Shown: positions 50,304-58,935 of the stretch, one piece after another
Layout of the letters: every line of letters begins with the position of its first letter
Position numbering within the stretch: the first letter of the stretch is position 1
From: an uncultured Bacilli bacterium
GTDB taxonomy: Bacteria > Bacillota_I > Bacilli_A > RF39 > UBA660
Length of the DNA: 64,000 nucleotides
Direction: 5' to 3'
NCBI GenBank assembly: GCA_934091055.1
Contig: CAKOKN010000004.1
Coordinates: 1-64,000, forward strand
Notes under the pieces: model-generated
The model's input: only the letters and a program-made list of their open reading frames with translations
Databases searched by the model: none
Told to the model about the DNA's origin: nothing
Translations under genes and position numbers: made by a program

Positions 50304-50329
50304 GAGTGTGAAATAATAGGTTCACACTC
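50304..50329 (-). terminator. terminator of the M16 peptidase operon
   Basis: Perfect 9-bp stem GAGTGTGAA / TTCACACTC; on the minus strand TTTCTTTG follows. It adjoins hairpin-family locus 7. Confidence 0.7.
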
Positions 50330-50342
50330 CAATAACAAACAT

Positions 50343-51578
50343 CTATTTCTTTTTCCTATAAAAAACAGAATAAAAAGAAAAATCAATACTATCAATTACC
50401 CTTCTATAATCCTCATAACTAAACCCCTTTATAACATCAATATAATCCTCATCCTTATAACCAAAACTAATATAATTATCCTCTATAGGACCAACATACC
50501 CATTTATACTATCTTTCCTAACAACCATACTAGTAATACTATTCTTCTTAGCAAGCTCAAAAAGTTCCTTATCATCATCACTAACACTATTAATAACATC
50601 AATAACTCTCTTCTCAAAATCATCACATAAAGAAGTATATCCCCAAATATCTATAACCAAATAACCATTATAGTAATAAGAAGAACTAACAATATCCCCT
50701 ATATATTTATCACTCCTATTAATATACTCATTTATCTTCGAATACTCAGAGAAATTAATATTCAAAAACCAACAAACATACCAATCAAGTTTATATCTAT
50801 CATAACTAGATAACCCCCTTATATCAATTTTAAAATTAATAATAACTTTATCTATCAAACTACACTCATAAGTAGTATACTTAGAAACAATATCTCTTTT
50901 ATCTACTATCATAGGTAACTTCTTATCACACTTAAAAGATTTATTACTATAAAATTTCTTAATCTTATCAAATACTTTATCATAATCAAAATTACCCGCT
51001 ACCACTAAAAACTGATTACAAGGAATATACACACTATCATAAATATCTCTAAGTTCATTAATACTAATACTATTAACACTCTCTTCACTACCCAAAGTAT
51101 CATTACAATTATTAAATAAAGTTCTTATATTACTAGAAGCTACTCTTCTCCCCTCATCATTAAGACTATCTCTAATCTCATTTAACACCGCATACTTAGT
51201 TTTATCTAACTTCTCCTTAGTAAAAGTAACATTATATATTCCCTCCAAAAAAGTATCAAAGCACTCATAAAAATTACCAACTGTATTAAAAAAATAAGAA
51301 GTATAAAAAGAATTAGTTCCAGCATTACAACTAAGTACATTATAATTTCTCAAGTTATCTAATAAATTACCCGAAGAAGTATTCTCACAAACATAATGTT
51401 CAAGCAAATGAGCACTACCTTCTTTTATTTTTCTTTTCTTTCCTCGCCAATCAACATAAAAATTATAATTACCTCCATAAAAAGTATATAACTCCATATG
51501 ATTAGTACTCTTACTCTTATCAGTATATATAAGAATAGTAAGCCCTTCTTCTAAAGTAATAAACTTTGCACTATTCAT
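50343..51578 (-). CDS. M16-family zinc peptidase (YmfH-like)
   Basis: A 411-aa peptidase of the insulinase/MPP superfamily with the inverted zinc motif HLLEH (His57, Glu60, His61) and the distal glutamate in NEIRDSLNDEGRR (Glu134), so it is probably active. The EGSAHLLEHYVCENT context is typical of the YmfH/PqqL branch. It overlaps the upstream M16 gene by 8 nt, giving the ymfF-ymfH pairing of Bacillus, where the two products likely form a heterodimer. Substrate unknown. Confidence 0.9.
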   Translation of the reverse strand: MNSAKFITLEEGLTILIYTDKSKSTNHMELYTFYGGNYNFYVDWRGKKRKIKEGSAHLLEHYVCENTSSGNLLDNLRNYNVLSCNAGTNSFYTSYFFNTVGNFYECFDTFLEGIYNVTFTKEKLDKTKYAVLNEIRDSLNDEGRRVASSNIRTLFNNCNDTLGSEESVNSISINELRDIYDSVYIPCNQFLVVAGNFDYDKVFDKIKKFYSNKSFKCDKKLPMIVDKRDIVSKYTTYECSLIDKVIINFKIDIRGLSSYDRYKLDWYVCWFLNINFSEYSKINEYINRSDKYIGDIVSSSYYYNGYLVIDIWGYTSLCDDFEKRVIDVINSVSDDDKELFELAKKNSITSMVVRKDSINGYVGPIEDNYISFGYKDEDYIDVIKGFSYEDYRRVIDSIDFSFYSVFYRKKK

Positions 51579-52809
51579 ATTTATCTCCTCCTACATACTT
51601 AGATACCATAACCAATCTATTCTTAATAAAATCATAAACTTCTTCTCCACTTACAGTCTTTAATATATCATAGTATTTATCTTCAATATATTCCAAATGT
51701 TTATCTATATATTCATAAAGTATATCACCTAAATTTTCTTTACTAAGTTCATTATCAATTCTAGCATTCTCAACTATCAAAGAAAGCTTATCTCCTATAT
51801 AATCAATATCCTCTATTTTCTTCATAACACTATCATAAATATCAAATATTATTTTAGCATTACCCTTATCTGTAAAAGAAGCCAAAGTCAAAGTACCAAA
51901 CATAGTATAATTAACATAACATCTATATATTAAATCATTATCTTTTCTTAAACTATCAAACAAAATATTAGATACATTAGAATACAAAAGTTTCTTAACA
52001 ACACTAAGTAAAATAGTATCTCTAACACAATTAATATTTTTAACTTTATAATTACAAAAAACTCCTGCTGTAGAAAAAGGACTATCTTCTACTACAACAT
52101 CTACTTTACTAGGTATATTCTTAGCATAAACATAATAATCTTTTTTAAATTTAACCCTACTTATCTTATTATCAAGAAGAATATTCTTAATCAACTCTTT
52201 AGATTTATTCACATCAACATTTCCAATCAAATACACTAAAGGAGGTCCACTAATAATTTTATTATATGTTTCATATAAACTCTTCGAAGTAACATTATCT
52301 AAAAGTGAAGTATCCTTAAAAACTTTAGAAACCAAGTAATCATCTTCATCATTTAACAAATCATTCTTATAGTCATAATAACTAAAAAAATCATTATTAA
52401 TTCTAATAGTTCTATTCTTATATATTTTTTTAGCTTCTTCTACTTTACTTCTAGGAAAAGCCCCATCTTCTAAATAGGGATCATATATAATTTCTTTAAT
52501 AAATTTCAAATTATCTTCAAGTACATCTATTCCCAAACAATCATAAGAAGGATAACTAAGTGTAAACTCCAAGAAAGGACTATTACCAATAAAAGATATC
52601 TTACTTCTATAAGACAAACAATAATTATTAATATTAATAACTGCTATCTTTTTATTAGTATCATACTTTTTACTTCTATCAAAAGCTATCTTTTCTAATA
52701 TTCTTAATTCCTCTTCTTTATAATTAATTATTGGATAACTAATAAATATAATACATCTCTTAAAATCTTTATTTTTTATAATTAATGGTTCATTCTTTTT
52801 ATCAAACAT
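51571..52809 (-). CDS. Inactive M16-family partner (YmfF-like)
   Basis: A 412-aa M16-fold protein without a visible HxxEH motif, so it is probably the non-catalytic half of a heterodimeric peptidase with the product of the next gene. Family features include the VYLIGNVDVNKSKELIKNIL and SNILFDSLRKDNDLIYRCYV segments (substrate-side R/Y motif region). The ATG at 52809 is preferred to the TTG opening the frame at 52824; the binding site (GGTAGTGAG) is weak. Confidence 0.8.
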   Translation of the reverse strand: MFDKKNEPLIIKNKDFKRCIIFISYPIINYKEEELRILEKIAFDRSKKYDTNKKIAVININNYCLSYRSKISFIGNSPFLEFTLSYPSYDCLGIDVLEDNLKFIKEIIYDPYLEDGAFPRSKVEEAKKIYKNRTIRINNDFFSYYDYKNDLLNDEDDYLVSKVFKDTSLLDNVTSKSLYETYNKIISGPPLVYLIGNVDVNKSKELIKNILLDNKISRVKFKKDYYVYAKNIPSKVDVVVEDSPFSTAGVFCNYKVKNINCVRDTILLSVVKKLLYSNVSNILFDSLRKDNDLIYRCYVNYTMFGTLTLASFTDKGNAKIIFDIYDSVMKKIEDIDYIGDKLSLIVENARIDNELSKENLGDILYEYIDKHLEYIEDKYYDILKTVSGEEVYDFIKNRLVMVSKYVGGDKYE

Positions 52810-52924
52810 ACTACTCACTACCAATCTATCTAAATTATATTTTAATAATATATTTTTGTCAATATAGGTATTACCCCATACACAAAATACACGAATATCA
52901 TAACTTATTTTAGGAGGTTAAAAA

Positions 52925-53416
52925 ATGAATGATTTTAATGACTATTATAACTACTTAAATGGTAACTACAGTGATCCAAACTTTATGCAATACCCAAATA
53001 ACATTATAAATGACATTAATTATCAAAATAATATTCAAAACAATTATCCTATAGCAGACACTACTCCAGATATCACAACTACTTTAGTAGGTTTTAAAAG
53101 AGGAAATTTATTTAATAGTCTCTATAATGAATACAAAAACTATAAACCACAAGAATTAAAAGCAAATAGTGAAAGAGAGGATCTAATTCTTCAAATAGAT
53201 GAACAAAGATTTGCTGTAATAGAATTAGGATTATATTTAGATGTATATCCAAATGATAAAGCAGCTCTAAATAAATATAATGGCTACTTAAAAAAAGAAA
53301 AAGAATTAGTATCTCTATATGAAAGTAAATATGGACCATTAACAATATATAGTCCTGTTCAAACAAATAACTGGTTATGGAATAACTCACCTTGGCCTTG
53401 GGAGGTGCAAAACTAA
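52925..53416 (+). CDS. cotJB: CotJA-CotJB fusion-like spore coat protein
   Basis: A 163-aa protein. The C-terminal 85 residues are CotJB: LILQIDEQRFAVIELGLYLD...PNDKAALNKYNGYLKKEKEL, ending in WNNSPWPWE. Before it, TTTLVGFKRGNLFNSLYNEY (about residues 50-70) resembles the C-terminal core of CotJA (a GTLWP/F-LY segment), and the first 50 residues are Asn/Tyr-rich like a coat protein. No separate cotJA gene precedes it, so it appears to be a CotJA-CotJB fusion. TTAGGAGGTTAAAAA precedes the ATG. The stop overlaps the cotJC start. Confidence 0.82.
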   Translation: MNDFNDYYNYLNGNYSDPNFMQYPNNIINDINYQNNIQNNYPIADTTPDITTTLVGFKRGNLFNSLYNEYKNYKPQELKANSEREDLILQIDEQRFAVIELGLYLDVYPNDKAALNKYNGYLKKEKELVSLYESKYGPLTIYSPVQTNNWLWNNSPWPWEVQN

Positions 53417-53976
53417 TGTGGAAATATGTAAAATCACTAGAATACCCTGTTAATATTAAAAAGAAAGACTTAAGAATGGCTAAATACTTAGTAACACAAT
53501 ATGGTGGAGCTAATGGTGAATTAAGTGCAGCCTTTAGATACTTAAATCAAAGATATACTATGCCAGATGATAAAGGAAAAGCATTACTTACAGACATAGG
53601 AACTGAAGAATTAGCACACGTAGAAATGATATCCGCAATGATATATCAACTACTAAACGGAGCCACTCTAAAAGAATTAAAAGAAGCTGGATTAGAATCA
53701 CACTACGCTGAACACGGTTATGGCTTATATCCAACTGATTCCAATGGTGTACCATTTACTGTATCATATTTTGCTACAACTGGCGACCCACTTGCAGACT
53801 TATCTGAAGATATGGCTGCTGAACAAAAAGCTAGAGCCACTTATGAAAACTTAATTGATTTAACAGACGATCCAGATGTCATAGGACCATTACTTTTCTT
53901 AAGACAAAGAGAAATAATTCACTTTACTAGATTTAAAGAATTATATGACGAATATAAAAGAAAAGGAATAAAATAA
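53416..53976 (+). CDS. cotJC: CotJC, manganese-catalase-like spore coat protein
   Basis: A 186-aa ferritin-like protein of the manganese catalase family that in Bacillus is packed into the spore coat as part of the CotJ complex. Metal-ligand-type segments are present: GGANGELSAAFRYLNQRY, TEELAHVEMI, DMAAEQKARATYE and QREIIHFTRF. The start MWKYVKSLEYPV behind GGGAGGTGCAAAACTA is the usual CotJC N-terminus and overlaps the preceding stop (TAATG); a frame opening at 53392 is rejected. Confidence 0.95.
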   Translation: MWKYVKSLEYPVNIKKKDLRMAKYLVTQYGGANGELSAAFRYLNQRYTMPDDKGKALLTDIGTEELAHVEMISAMIYQLLNGATLKELKEAGLESHYAEHGYGLYPTDSNGVPFTVSYFATTGDPLADLSEDMAAEQKARATYENLIDLTDDPDVIGPLLFLRQREIIHFTRFKELYDEYKRKGIK

Positions 53977-53978
53977 CT

Positions 53979-54007
53979 AAATACCTACCAATCTAGGTAT
54001 TTTTTTA
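53979..54007 (+). terminator. intrinsic terminator of cotJ operon
   Basis: Perfect 9-bp stem AAATACCTA / TAGGTATTT with loop CCAATC, followed by a T tract. Confidence 0.9.
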
Positions 54008-54021
54008 CATAAAAAAAGAAG

Positions 54022-55830
54022 TTATTTCTTTGCATCAAACTTCTTTCTTGCTTCTGTATTTAAAATAAATTTTCTAAGTCTAATATTCTCTGGAGTAATC
54101 TCCACTAATTCATCACTGTTAATATAATCTAGACAATATTCTAATGTAAGTGGTCTAGGTCTTTTTAATACAACTGTATGATCAGATCCTGATGCTCTTG
54201 TATTAGTAAGTTGTTTACCCTTAACTACATTAACTGCAAGATCATTTTCTCTATTACATTCGCCTACTATCATACCTTCATATACTTCAGTACCTGGTTC
54301 TATAAACATAACACCTCTATCTTCTAATTGTCCTAAAGCATAAGCTGTAGCCTTACCAGCTTCAGTAGACACTAATACTCCTACTTTTCTTTCTGTAGAA
54401 TTAATATCCTCTATAGGTAAATATTCTTTAAAAGTATGATTAAGAATACCATAACCCTTAGTCAAAGTCATAAAATTAGTGTTAAACCCAATAAGCCCTC
54501 TTGAAGGAATAGTATAATTAAGTCTAATTAAATTATTAACATTAGACATATTATCCATCTTACCTCCACGTAATCCAAGAGCTTCAATTACATTACCAAC
54601 AGACTCATCGCTAACTTCTATTTGAACATCTTCATAAGGTTCACATTTAACGCCATCTATTTCTTTTATTATAACTTCTGGTTTAGACACTTGTAATTCA
54701 AAACCTTCTCTTCTAAGATTTTCAATAAGTATTGATAGATGAAGTTCTCCTCTACCAGATACTATCCAAGATTCATTACCAGACTCTTCTACTTTTAAGC
54801 TAACATCCTTTTGTGTTTCTTTAAATAGTCTCTCTCCTATTTTTCTTGCAGTAACAATCTTTCCTTCTCTTCCTACAAATGGACTATTATTTACCATAAA
54901 AGTCATCTTAAGTGTAGGCTCATCAATTCTAAGAATTGGAAGTGCCTCTTCTTTACCAATATCACAAACAGTTTCACCAACAGAAATATCCATAAGACCT
55001 GCCACAGCAACTATATCTCCTGCTTGTGCTTCATTTATTTCTATTCTCTTAAGGCCATCAAATCCAAATAACTTTTGTATTCTAAATTGCTTAATACTAC
55101 CATCTAATCTAACACAAGATACCATTTCATTAACTTTTATAGATCCACTGTGAATTTTACCAATACCTATTCTACCAACATATTCATTATAATCTAAAAG
55201 TGCTGGTTGAAATTGTAAATTACCATCTGGATTAACATTAGGTTCTGGTATTTCATCAATAATTAATTTAAATATATCATCATAGCTTTCACTCTGTGTA
55301 TTAATATCTGGATCTAAACTAGCAGTACCATTTAAAGCACTAACATAAGCAACTTTAAAATCAAGTTGTTCTTCATTAGCTCCTAATTCAATAAATAAAT
55401 CTATAACTTCATCAAGTACTTTTTCTACTCTAGCAGTTGGCTTATCAACTTTATTTATAACAACAATTGGTTTAACACCAGCCTCTAATGCTTTTTTAAG
55501 TACAAATCTAGTTTGTGGCATTGTACCTTCATAAGCATCTACTAATAGTAAAACGCCATCAACCATATTCATAATTCTCTCTACTTCGCCACCAAAATCA
55601 GCGTGTCCTGGAGTATCAAGAATATTTATTTTATAACCATTATAATTTATTGATGTAGTCTTTGCTAAAATAGTTATTCCTCTTTCTCTTTCAATATCAT
55701 TAGAATCCATAGCTCTAACTTCAACTTGTTCATTATCTCTAAAAGTACCAGACTTTTTAAGTAATTGATCCACAAGTGTCGTCTTACCGTGGTCTACATG
55801 TGCAATAATAGCAACATTTCTTATTTTCAT
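54022..55830 (-). CDS. typA: TypA/BipA ribosome-associated GTPase
   Basis: Translational GTPase of the EF-G superfamily involved in 50S assembly and stress adaptation. The 602-aa protein has G1 AHVDHGKTTL, the switch I region with RERGITILAK, G3 DTPGHADFGGEVER, G4 NKVDKPTAR, and the TypA-specific C-terminal domain ending near TPENIRLRK. The ATG follows AGAGGTGGATTTT; the longer frame is rejected. An extended -10 (TGGTATAAT) and an AAATAC-GTATTT palindrome (about 55870-55882) lie about 40 nt upstream. Confidence 0.98.
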   Translation of the reverse strand: MKIRNVAIIAHVDHGKTTLVDQLLKKSGTFRDNEQVEVRAMDSNDIERERGITILAKTTSINYNGYKINILDTPGHADFGGEVERIMNMVDGVLLLVDAYEGTMPQTRFVLKKALEAGVKPIVVINKVDKPTARVEKVLDEVIDLFIELGANEEQLDFKVAYVSALNGTASLDPDINTQSESYDDIFKLIIDEIPEPNVNPDGNLQFQPALLDYNEYVGRIGIGKIHSGSIKVNEMVSCVRLDGSIKQFRIQKLFGFDGLKRIEINEAQAGDIVAVAGLMDISVGETVCDIGKEEALPILRIDEPTLKMTFMVNNSPFVGREGKIVTARKIGERLFKETQKDVSLKVEESGNESWIVSGRGELHLSILIENLRREGFELQVSKPEVIIKEIDGVKCEPYEDVQIEVSDESVGNVIEALGLRGGKMDNMSNVNNLIRLNYTIPSRGLIGFNTNFMTLTKGYGILNHTFKEYLPIEDINSTERKVGVLVSTEAGKATAYALGQLEDRGVMFIEPGTEVYEGMIVGECNRENDLAVNVVKGKQLTNTRASGSDHTVVLKRPRPLTLEYCLDYINSDELVEITPENIRLRKFILNTEARKKFDAKK

Positions 55831-55904
55831 AAAATCCACCTCTTTTGTCACAAGTCATAATTATACCACTAAATACGGTATTTGAGAAGAATTTTAATAA
55901 AAAA

Positions 55905-55961
55905 AGATAAAATTTTAACTAATTTTAAACAAAACAAGCCTATATTAACAAAATTTTATCT
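55905..55961 (-). terminator. terminator of the DUF308-like gene
   Basis: Perfect 12-bp arms AGATAAAATTTT / AAAATTTTATCT with a 33-nt loop; minus-strand tail TTTTTTTATT. It lies between the DUF308-like gene and the typA promoter. Confidence 0.7.
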
Positions 55962-55982
55962 CTTAATATTAATAATATATAT

Positions 55983-56600
55983 TTATTCTTTTTCTTCTTT
56001 AGTAGTATTTTTTTCTATTCCTTGTTTCTTTTTTAAATCAATAAAATCTAATATAAGTATCAAGAACATATATATACCAGTAATCTTAAATAATATATAC
56101 ACAACACTTCTAGGTACAAATATTAATAAAAGTCCTAATATAATAGAAACAATAGAAACTATTAAATTACCAGTAACCTTATAATCAAAATACTTAGTAA
56201 AACTACTAGTAGCCATAATAAACAGTAATAATGAAACTAATACAGGAAGCATCTCTAAGAATAGAAAGTCTCCATACTTAAACACAAAGAATGCCATCCA
56301 AATACTCATAATAGAAACAACTAGGCCTGAATAATTTCTCTTTAAATACTCCTTGTCCATAATAAAGTTAATAAGTTCTATAACTGCTACTATAGCAAAT
56401 ATAACTACAAATAAATAATTAATAGTAGAAAGAAATTCACTAGTAGCAAATACAAGTACAAGAGACAATACAAAACCAATTAAGTAAAAGAATCCTTCAC
56501 CAACATAAATATTATTATTTTTCTTTGAAGTATCATTTAATTTTTCTAATTTAACCACTTCGCTCTTTACTTCTTCTTTATTAGTCTTCTTTTTTGCCAC
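55983..56600 (-). CDS. DUF308/HdeD-like membrane protein
   Basis: A 205-aa polytopic protein. A basic/acidic hydrophilic N-terminus (about 35 residues) is followed by six hydrophobic segments arranged as paired helices, as in the DUF308 (HdeD) family. The start is probably GTG at 56600, because GTTAGGAGTGATATT lies just in front of it; the frame extends further up to 56651. It overlaps the end of the lipoprotein gene by none but is only 10 nt away, so cotranscribed. Confidence 0.65.
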   Translation of the reverse strand: MAKKKTNKEEVKSEVVKLEKLNDTSKKNNNIYVGEGFFYLIGFVLSLVLVFATSEFLSTINYLFVVIFAIVAVIELINFIMDKEYLKRNYSGLVVSIMSIWMAFFVFKYGDFLFLEMLPVLVSLLLFIMATSSFTKYFDYKVTGNLIVSIVSIILGLLLIFVPRSVVYILFKITGIYMFLILILDFIDLKKKQGIEKNTTKEEKE

Positions 56601-56610
56601 AATATCACTC

Positions 56611-57300
56611 CTAACACTTACCTTTTTCTTTCTCATTACAAGAACTGTCACCAGTCACTTTTAATATACCTTCTTTATATATATTAATTAATTCATTTTT
56701 TTCTTCTTTTGTCAAAGCAACATATGGATCACTTTGACTATCTACTGTATCTATGTGATAATCAACTATATTACCATCCTTAACAAATACCACCAAAGGA
56801 ACATACACTCTCTTTTCATCTGCTGTAACAGTAGTTCCATCTTCTTTAGTAAGTGTATAATCATCTAATATTGAATCAAGTGCAGCAAGTAATTCATCAT
56901 ATCCCTTAACTCCCTCTTTTTCGGTAATAATGTTTCCATCAGAATCAAGAGCAAGTCTATCTCTAACATCTTTCATATTTAAATAATAAATAGTATCTAT
57001 ACTTGTAGAATCACTTGCTTCAAGTAAAGCAGACACTGCATTTCTACACCAAGGACATTCTGAATAACCTAAATAGATAACACCAGTTCCATTCTTAATT
57101 ATATCTATTATCTTATCAATAGAAGTATACTTCATAACATTATTCTTATCTACATACACCTCTAAATACTCTTTATCACTAACAGATGTAGTACCATTTA
57201 AACTTTCATATTCTTCTTTAAACTTTTCTCCATCAGTTGTTTTAAAACATCCAGTTAACAATATCAATAACGGTATCATAAGTACCAACAATTTTTTCAT
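56611..57300 (-). CDS. Thioredoxin-like lipoprotein with CPWC
   Basis: A 229-aa lipoprotein: signal peptide with lipobox LLTGC (lipidated Cys18) and a thioredoxin-fold domain with the redox motif ECPWCRNA (near residue 80), preceded by GVIYLGYSE. Probable extracytoplasmic thiol-disulfide function. The CPWC dipeptide differs from thioredoxin's CGPC. A Cys pair near the C-terminus (SSCNEKEKGKC) could be a second redox site. Partner unknown; the following gene encodes a DUF308-like membrane protein. Confidence 0.85.
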   Translation of the reverse strand: MKKLLVLMIPLLILLTGCFKTTDGEKFKEEYESLNGTTSVSDKEYLEVYVDKNNVMKYTSIDKIIDIIKNGTGVIYLGYSECPWCRNAVSALLEASDSTSIDTIYYLNMKDVRDRLALDSDGNIITEKEGVKGYDELLAALDSILDDYTLTKEDGTTVTADEKRVYVPLVVFVKDGNIVDYHIDTVDSQSDPYVALTKEEKNELINIYKEGILKVTGDSSCNEKEKGKC

Positions 57301-57365
57301 ATTTCACTCTCTAAATTAATTATACAATAAACAACTACTATTTTCAAGAAAAAAAGAAGAAAGAC

Positions 57366-57476
57366 TTAATTTAATTTAACTCTCTCTTCATTTTTTATAT
57401 AAGTATTAAGTTTTATGTAACTAATATTTTGACTCATTTCATCAAGAATATCTAGTGCTAATATATAATCTGGCAT
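57366..57476 (-). CDS. 36-aa small protein of unknown function
   Basis: A short frame behind a near-perfect ribosome binding site (AGAGGAGGGATAAGTA) encodes MPDYILALDILDEMSQNISY followed by 16 residues ending KLN. It would form an amphipathic helix. It lies between cdaR and the lipoprotein gene. Being short and unrecognised, it could be a regulatory leader instead, but the binding site is stronger than that of many real genes here. Confidence 0.5.
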   Translation of the reverse strand: MPDYILALDILDEMSQNISYIKLNTYIKNEERVKLN

Positions 57477-57558
57477 TACTTATCCCTCCTCTATTGAAAG
57501 GATATCATATTTTTAATATTCTTGCATCATATTCGACAAAACTTGTCAATATAAGACA

Positions 57559-58935
57559 TTAACTTTTAGTTATTTTAACTTTTATAGTTGTAGTCTTAGG
57601 ATAATAACTTGCTTTAACTTCATCACCCGTAACAGTTACTGGTACAGAACGCTCTCCTTCACCAAGTTTAGATAAATCAACTACAGCTTTAATATTCGCA
57701 GCATCTATACTATCTAACACTTCTTTTGTACCCTTAACTATAACTGTTGTCTTCGAAGAATTTTCTCCCATCGCTCCAGCCTTCAAGTTAGGTCCAAGAT
57801 TAATAGCATCTATCTTAATATCATTAAATTCCATACTCTCTTCTTTTCCTAGAGACACCTTAACAGTTATTGTCTTCTCTGATATTTCTCTAATACCTTC
57901 TGGTTTAGGAACTACCACTGTATAGCTCTTACTATCAGAAAGTCCTGAAACATCTACTTCTATAGGAATATAAGATTCAGTATATTTACTAACAATTTCT
58001 TGATCACCATATATCTTAACAGTATCAACAGATGCTGTAATTGAACTAATAGCTTTACCAAATGAAAGTTTATCTATATTTATTGGAACAACTTTTAACT
58101 TAGCTTCACCACTATAAGATTCTATGTTAACAGTAGCAGTTACTTTCTCAGGTACTATTTCAACATCAACAACATTACCATATTTATCATAAGCAACTAA
58201 ATTAACATCCTTCAATGTATTAACTCCTGCTGCTGGATCAACTATATTATCTATATCTACCAACGCTTTAACAGTAGCAACTTTTTCTAATGTATGTTCA
58301 GCTCCTTTAATAATAACTTCTTCTTTATCAACAGTAACAGACTGTACTGATAACTTACTATCAAGTTTTTCTTTATTTATAACATCTACTGTTATTGTCT
58401 TAGTAGCAGACACTTTAGGATATACAACAACAGTTATCGAAGAAGGATCCAATTTATAAGTAACTGAATTAATAGGACTATCATAAACTAAATCTACTTT
58501 ATGTGTTCCTTCTTTTAAATCAGATAAATCTACTGATACTTTTCCTGTAGATAATTGTTTAGCCAAATATAAATCCACTGTTCTTCCTATTAATGTAACA
58601 TCTGCTGTATCAGGTAGTCCCTCTACTACATATGCTTCTTTATTATAAGTAGCTTCAACTTCTTGATTTCTAAGTACTTCAGCAGCACTATCAATTACAG
58701 TACTAGCTTGATTATCAACATAAAAGAACAATAAAATAGCCATCAGTAGTGAAATAAATACTAAAGTATTTCTTTTATTTAACCACTTTTCAAACTTACC
58801 TGCCTGTTTATCTGTTTTTTCCCCTATAAATAATACAAACTTAGTTATTGGAGTTATTATACATTTATCAATAAATCTAGCAATACCACGGAAGATATTT
58901 CTAAAAAATCTTATTATTTTCTTAAGCATCTTCAT
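57559..58935 (-). CDS. cdaR: CdaR (YbbR-domain) regulator of CdaA
   Basis: A 458-aa membrane-anchored protein: an N-terminal basic region and one transmembrane helix (about 47-64; LVFISLLMAILLFFYVDNQA), then four YbbR-type repeats outside the cell, each with a VDLSxLxEGxHxVxL-like pattern (VDLSDLKEGTHKVDLVY; VDLSKLGEGERSVPVTV). CdaR binds and modulates the diadenylate cyclase CdaA. The ATG behind AAGGAGGAAGATAATA is used. It overlaps cdaA by 14 nt. glmM, the usual third gene, does not follow. Confidence 0.92.
   Translation of the reverse strand: MKMLKKIIRFFRNIFRGIARFIDKCIITPITKFVLFIGEKTDKQAGKFEKWLNKRNTLVFISLLMAILLFFYVDNQASTVIDSAAEVLRNQEVEATYNKEAYVVEGLPDTADVTLIGRTVDLYLAKQLSTGKVSVDLSDLKEGTHKVDLVYDSPINSVTYKLDPSSITVVVYPKVSATKTITVDVINKEKLDSKLSVQSVTVDKEEVIIKGAEHTLEKVATVKALVDIDNIVDPAAGVNTLKDVNLVAYDKYGNVVDVEIVPEKVTATVNIESYSGEAKLKVVPINIDKLSFGKAISSITASVDTVKIYGDQEIVSKYTESYIPIEVDVSGLSDSKSYTVVVPKPEGIREISEKTITVKVSLGKEESMEFNDIKIDAINLGPNLKAGAMGENSSKTTVIVKGTKEVLDSIDAANIKAVVDLSKLGEGERSVPVTVTGDEVKASYYPKTTTIKVKITKS

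Noticed and set aside
369..50329. CRISPR array
   Set aside because: The recurring hairpins are in small groups, with variable stems and no regular repeat-spacer structure or cas genes.
52840..52924. Sigma-E promoter of cotJ
   Set aside because: A CATACACA box is present, but no -35 element at acceptable spacing could be found; left uncalled.
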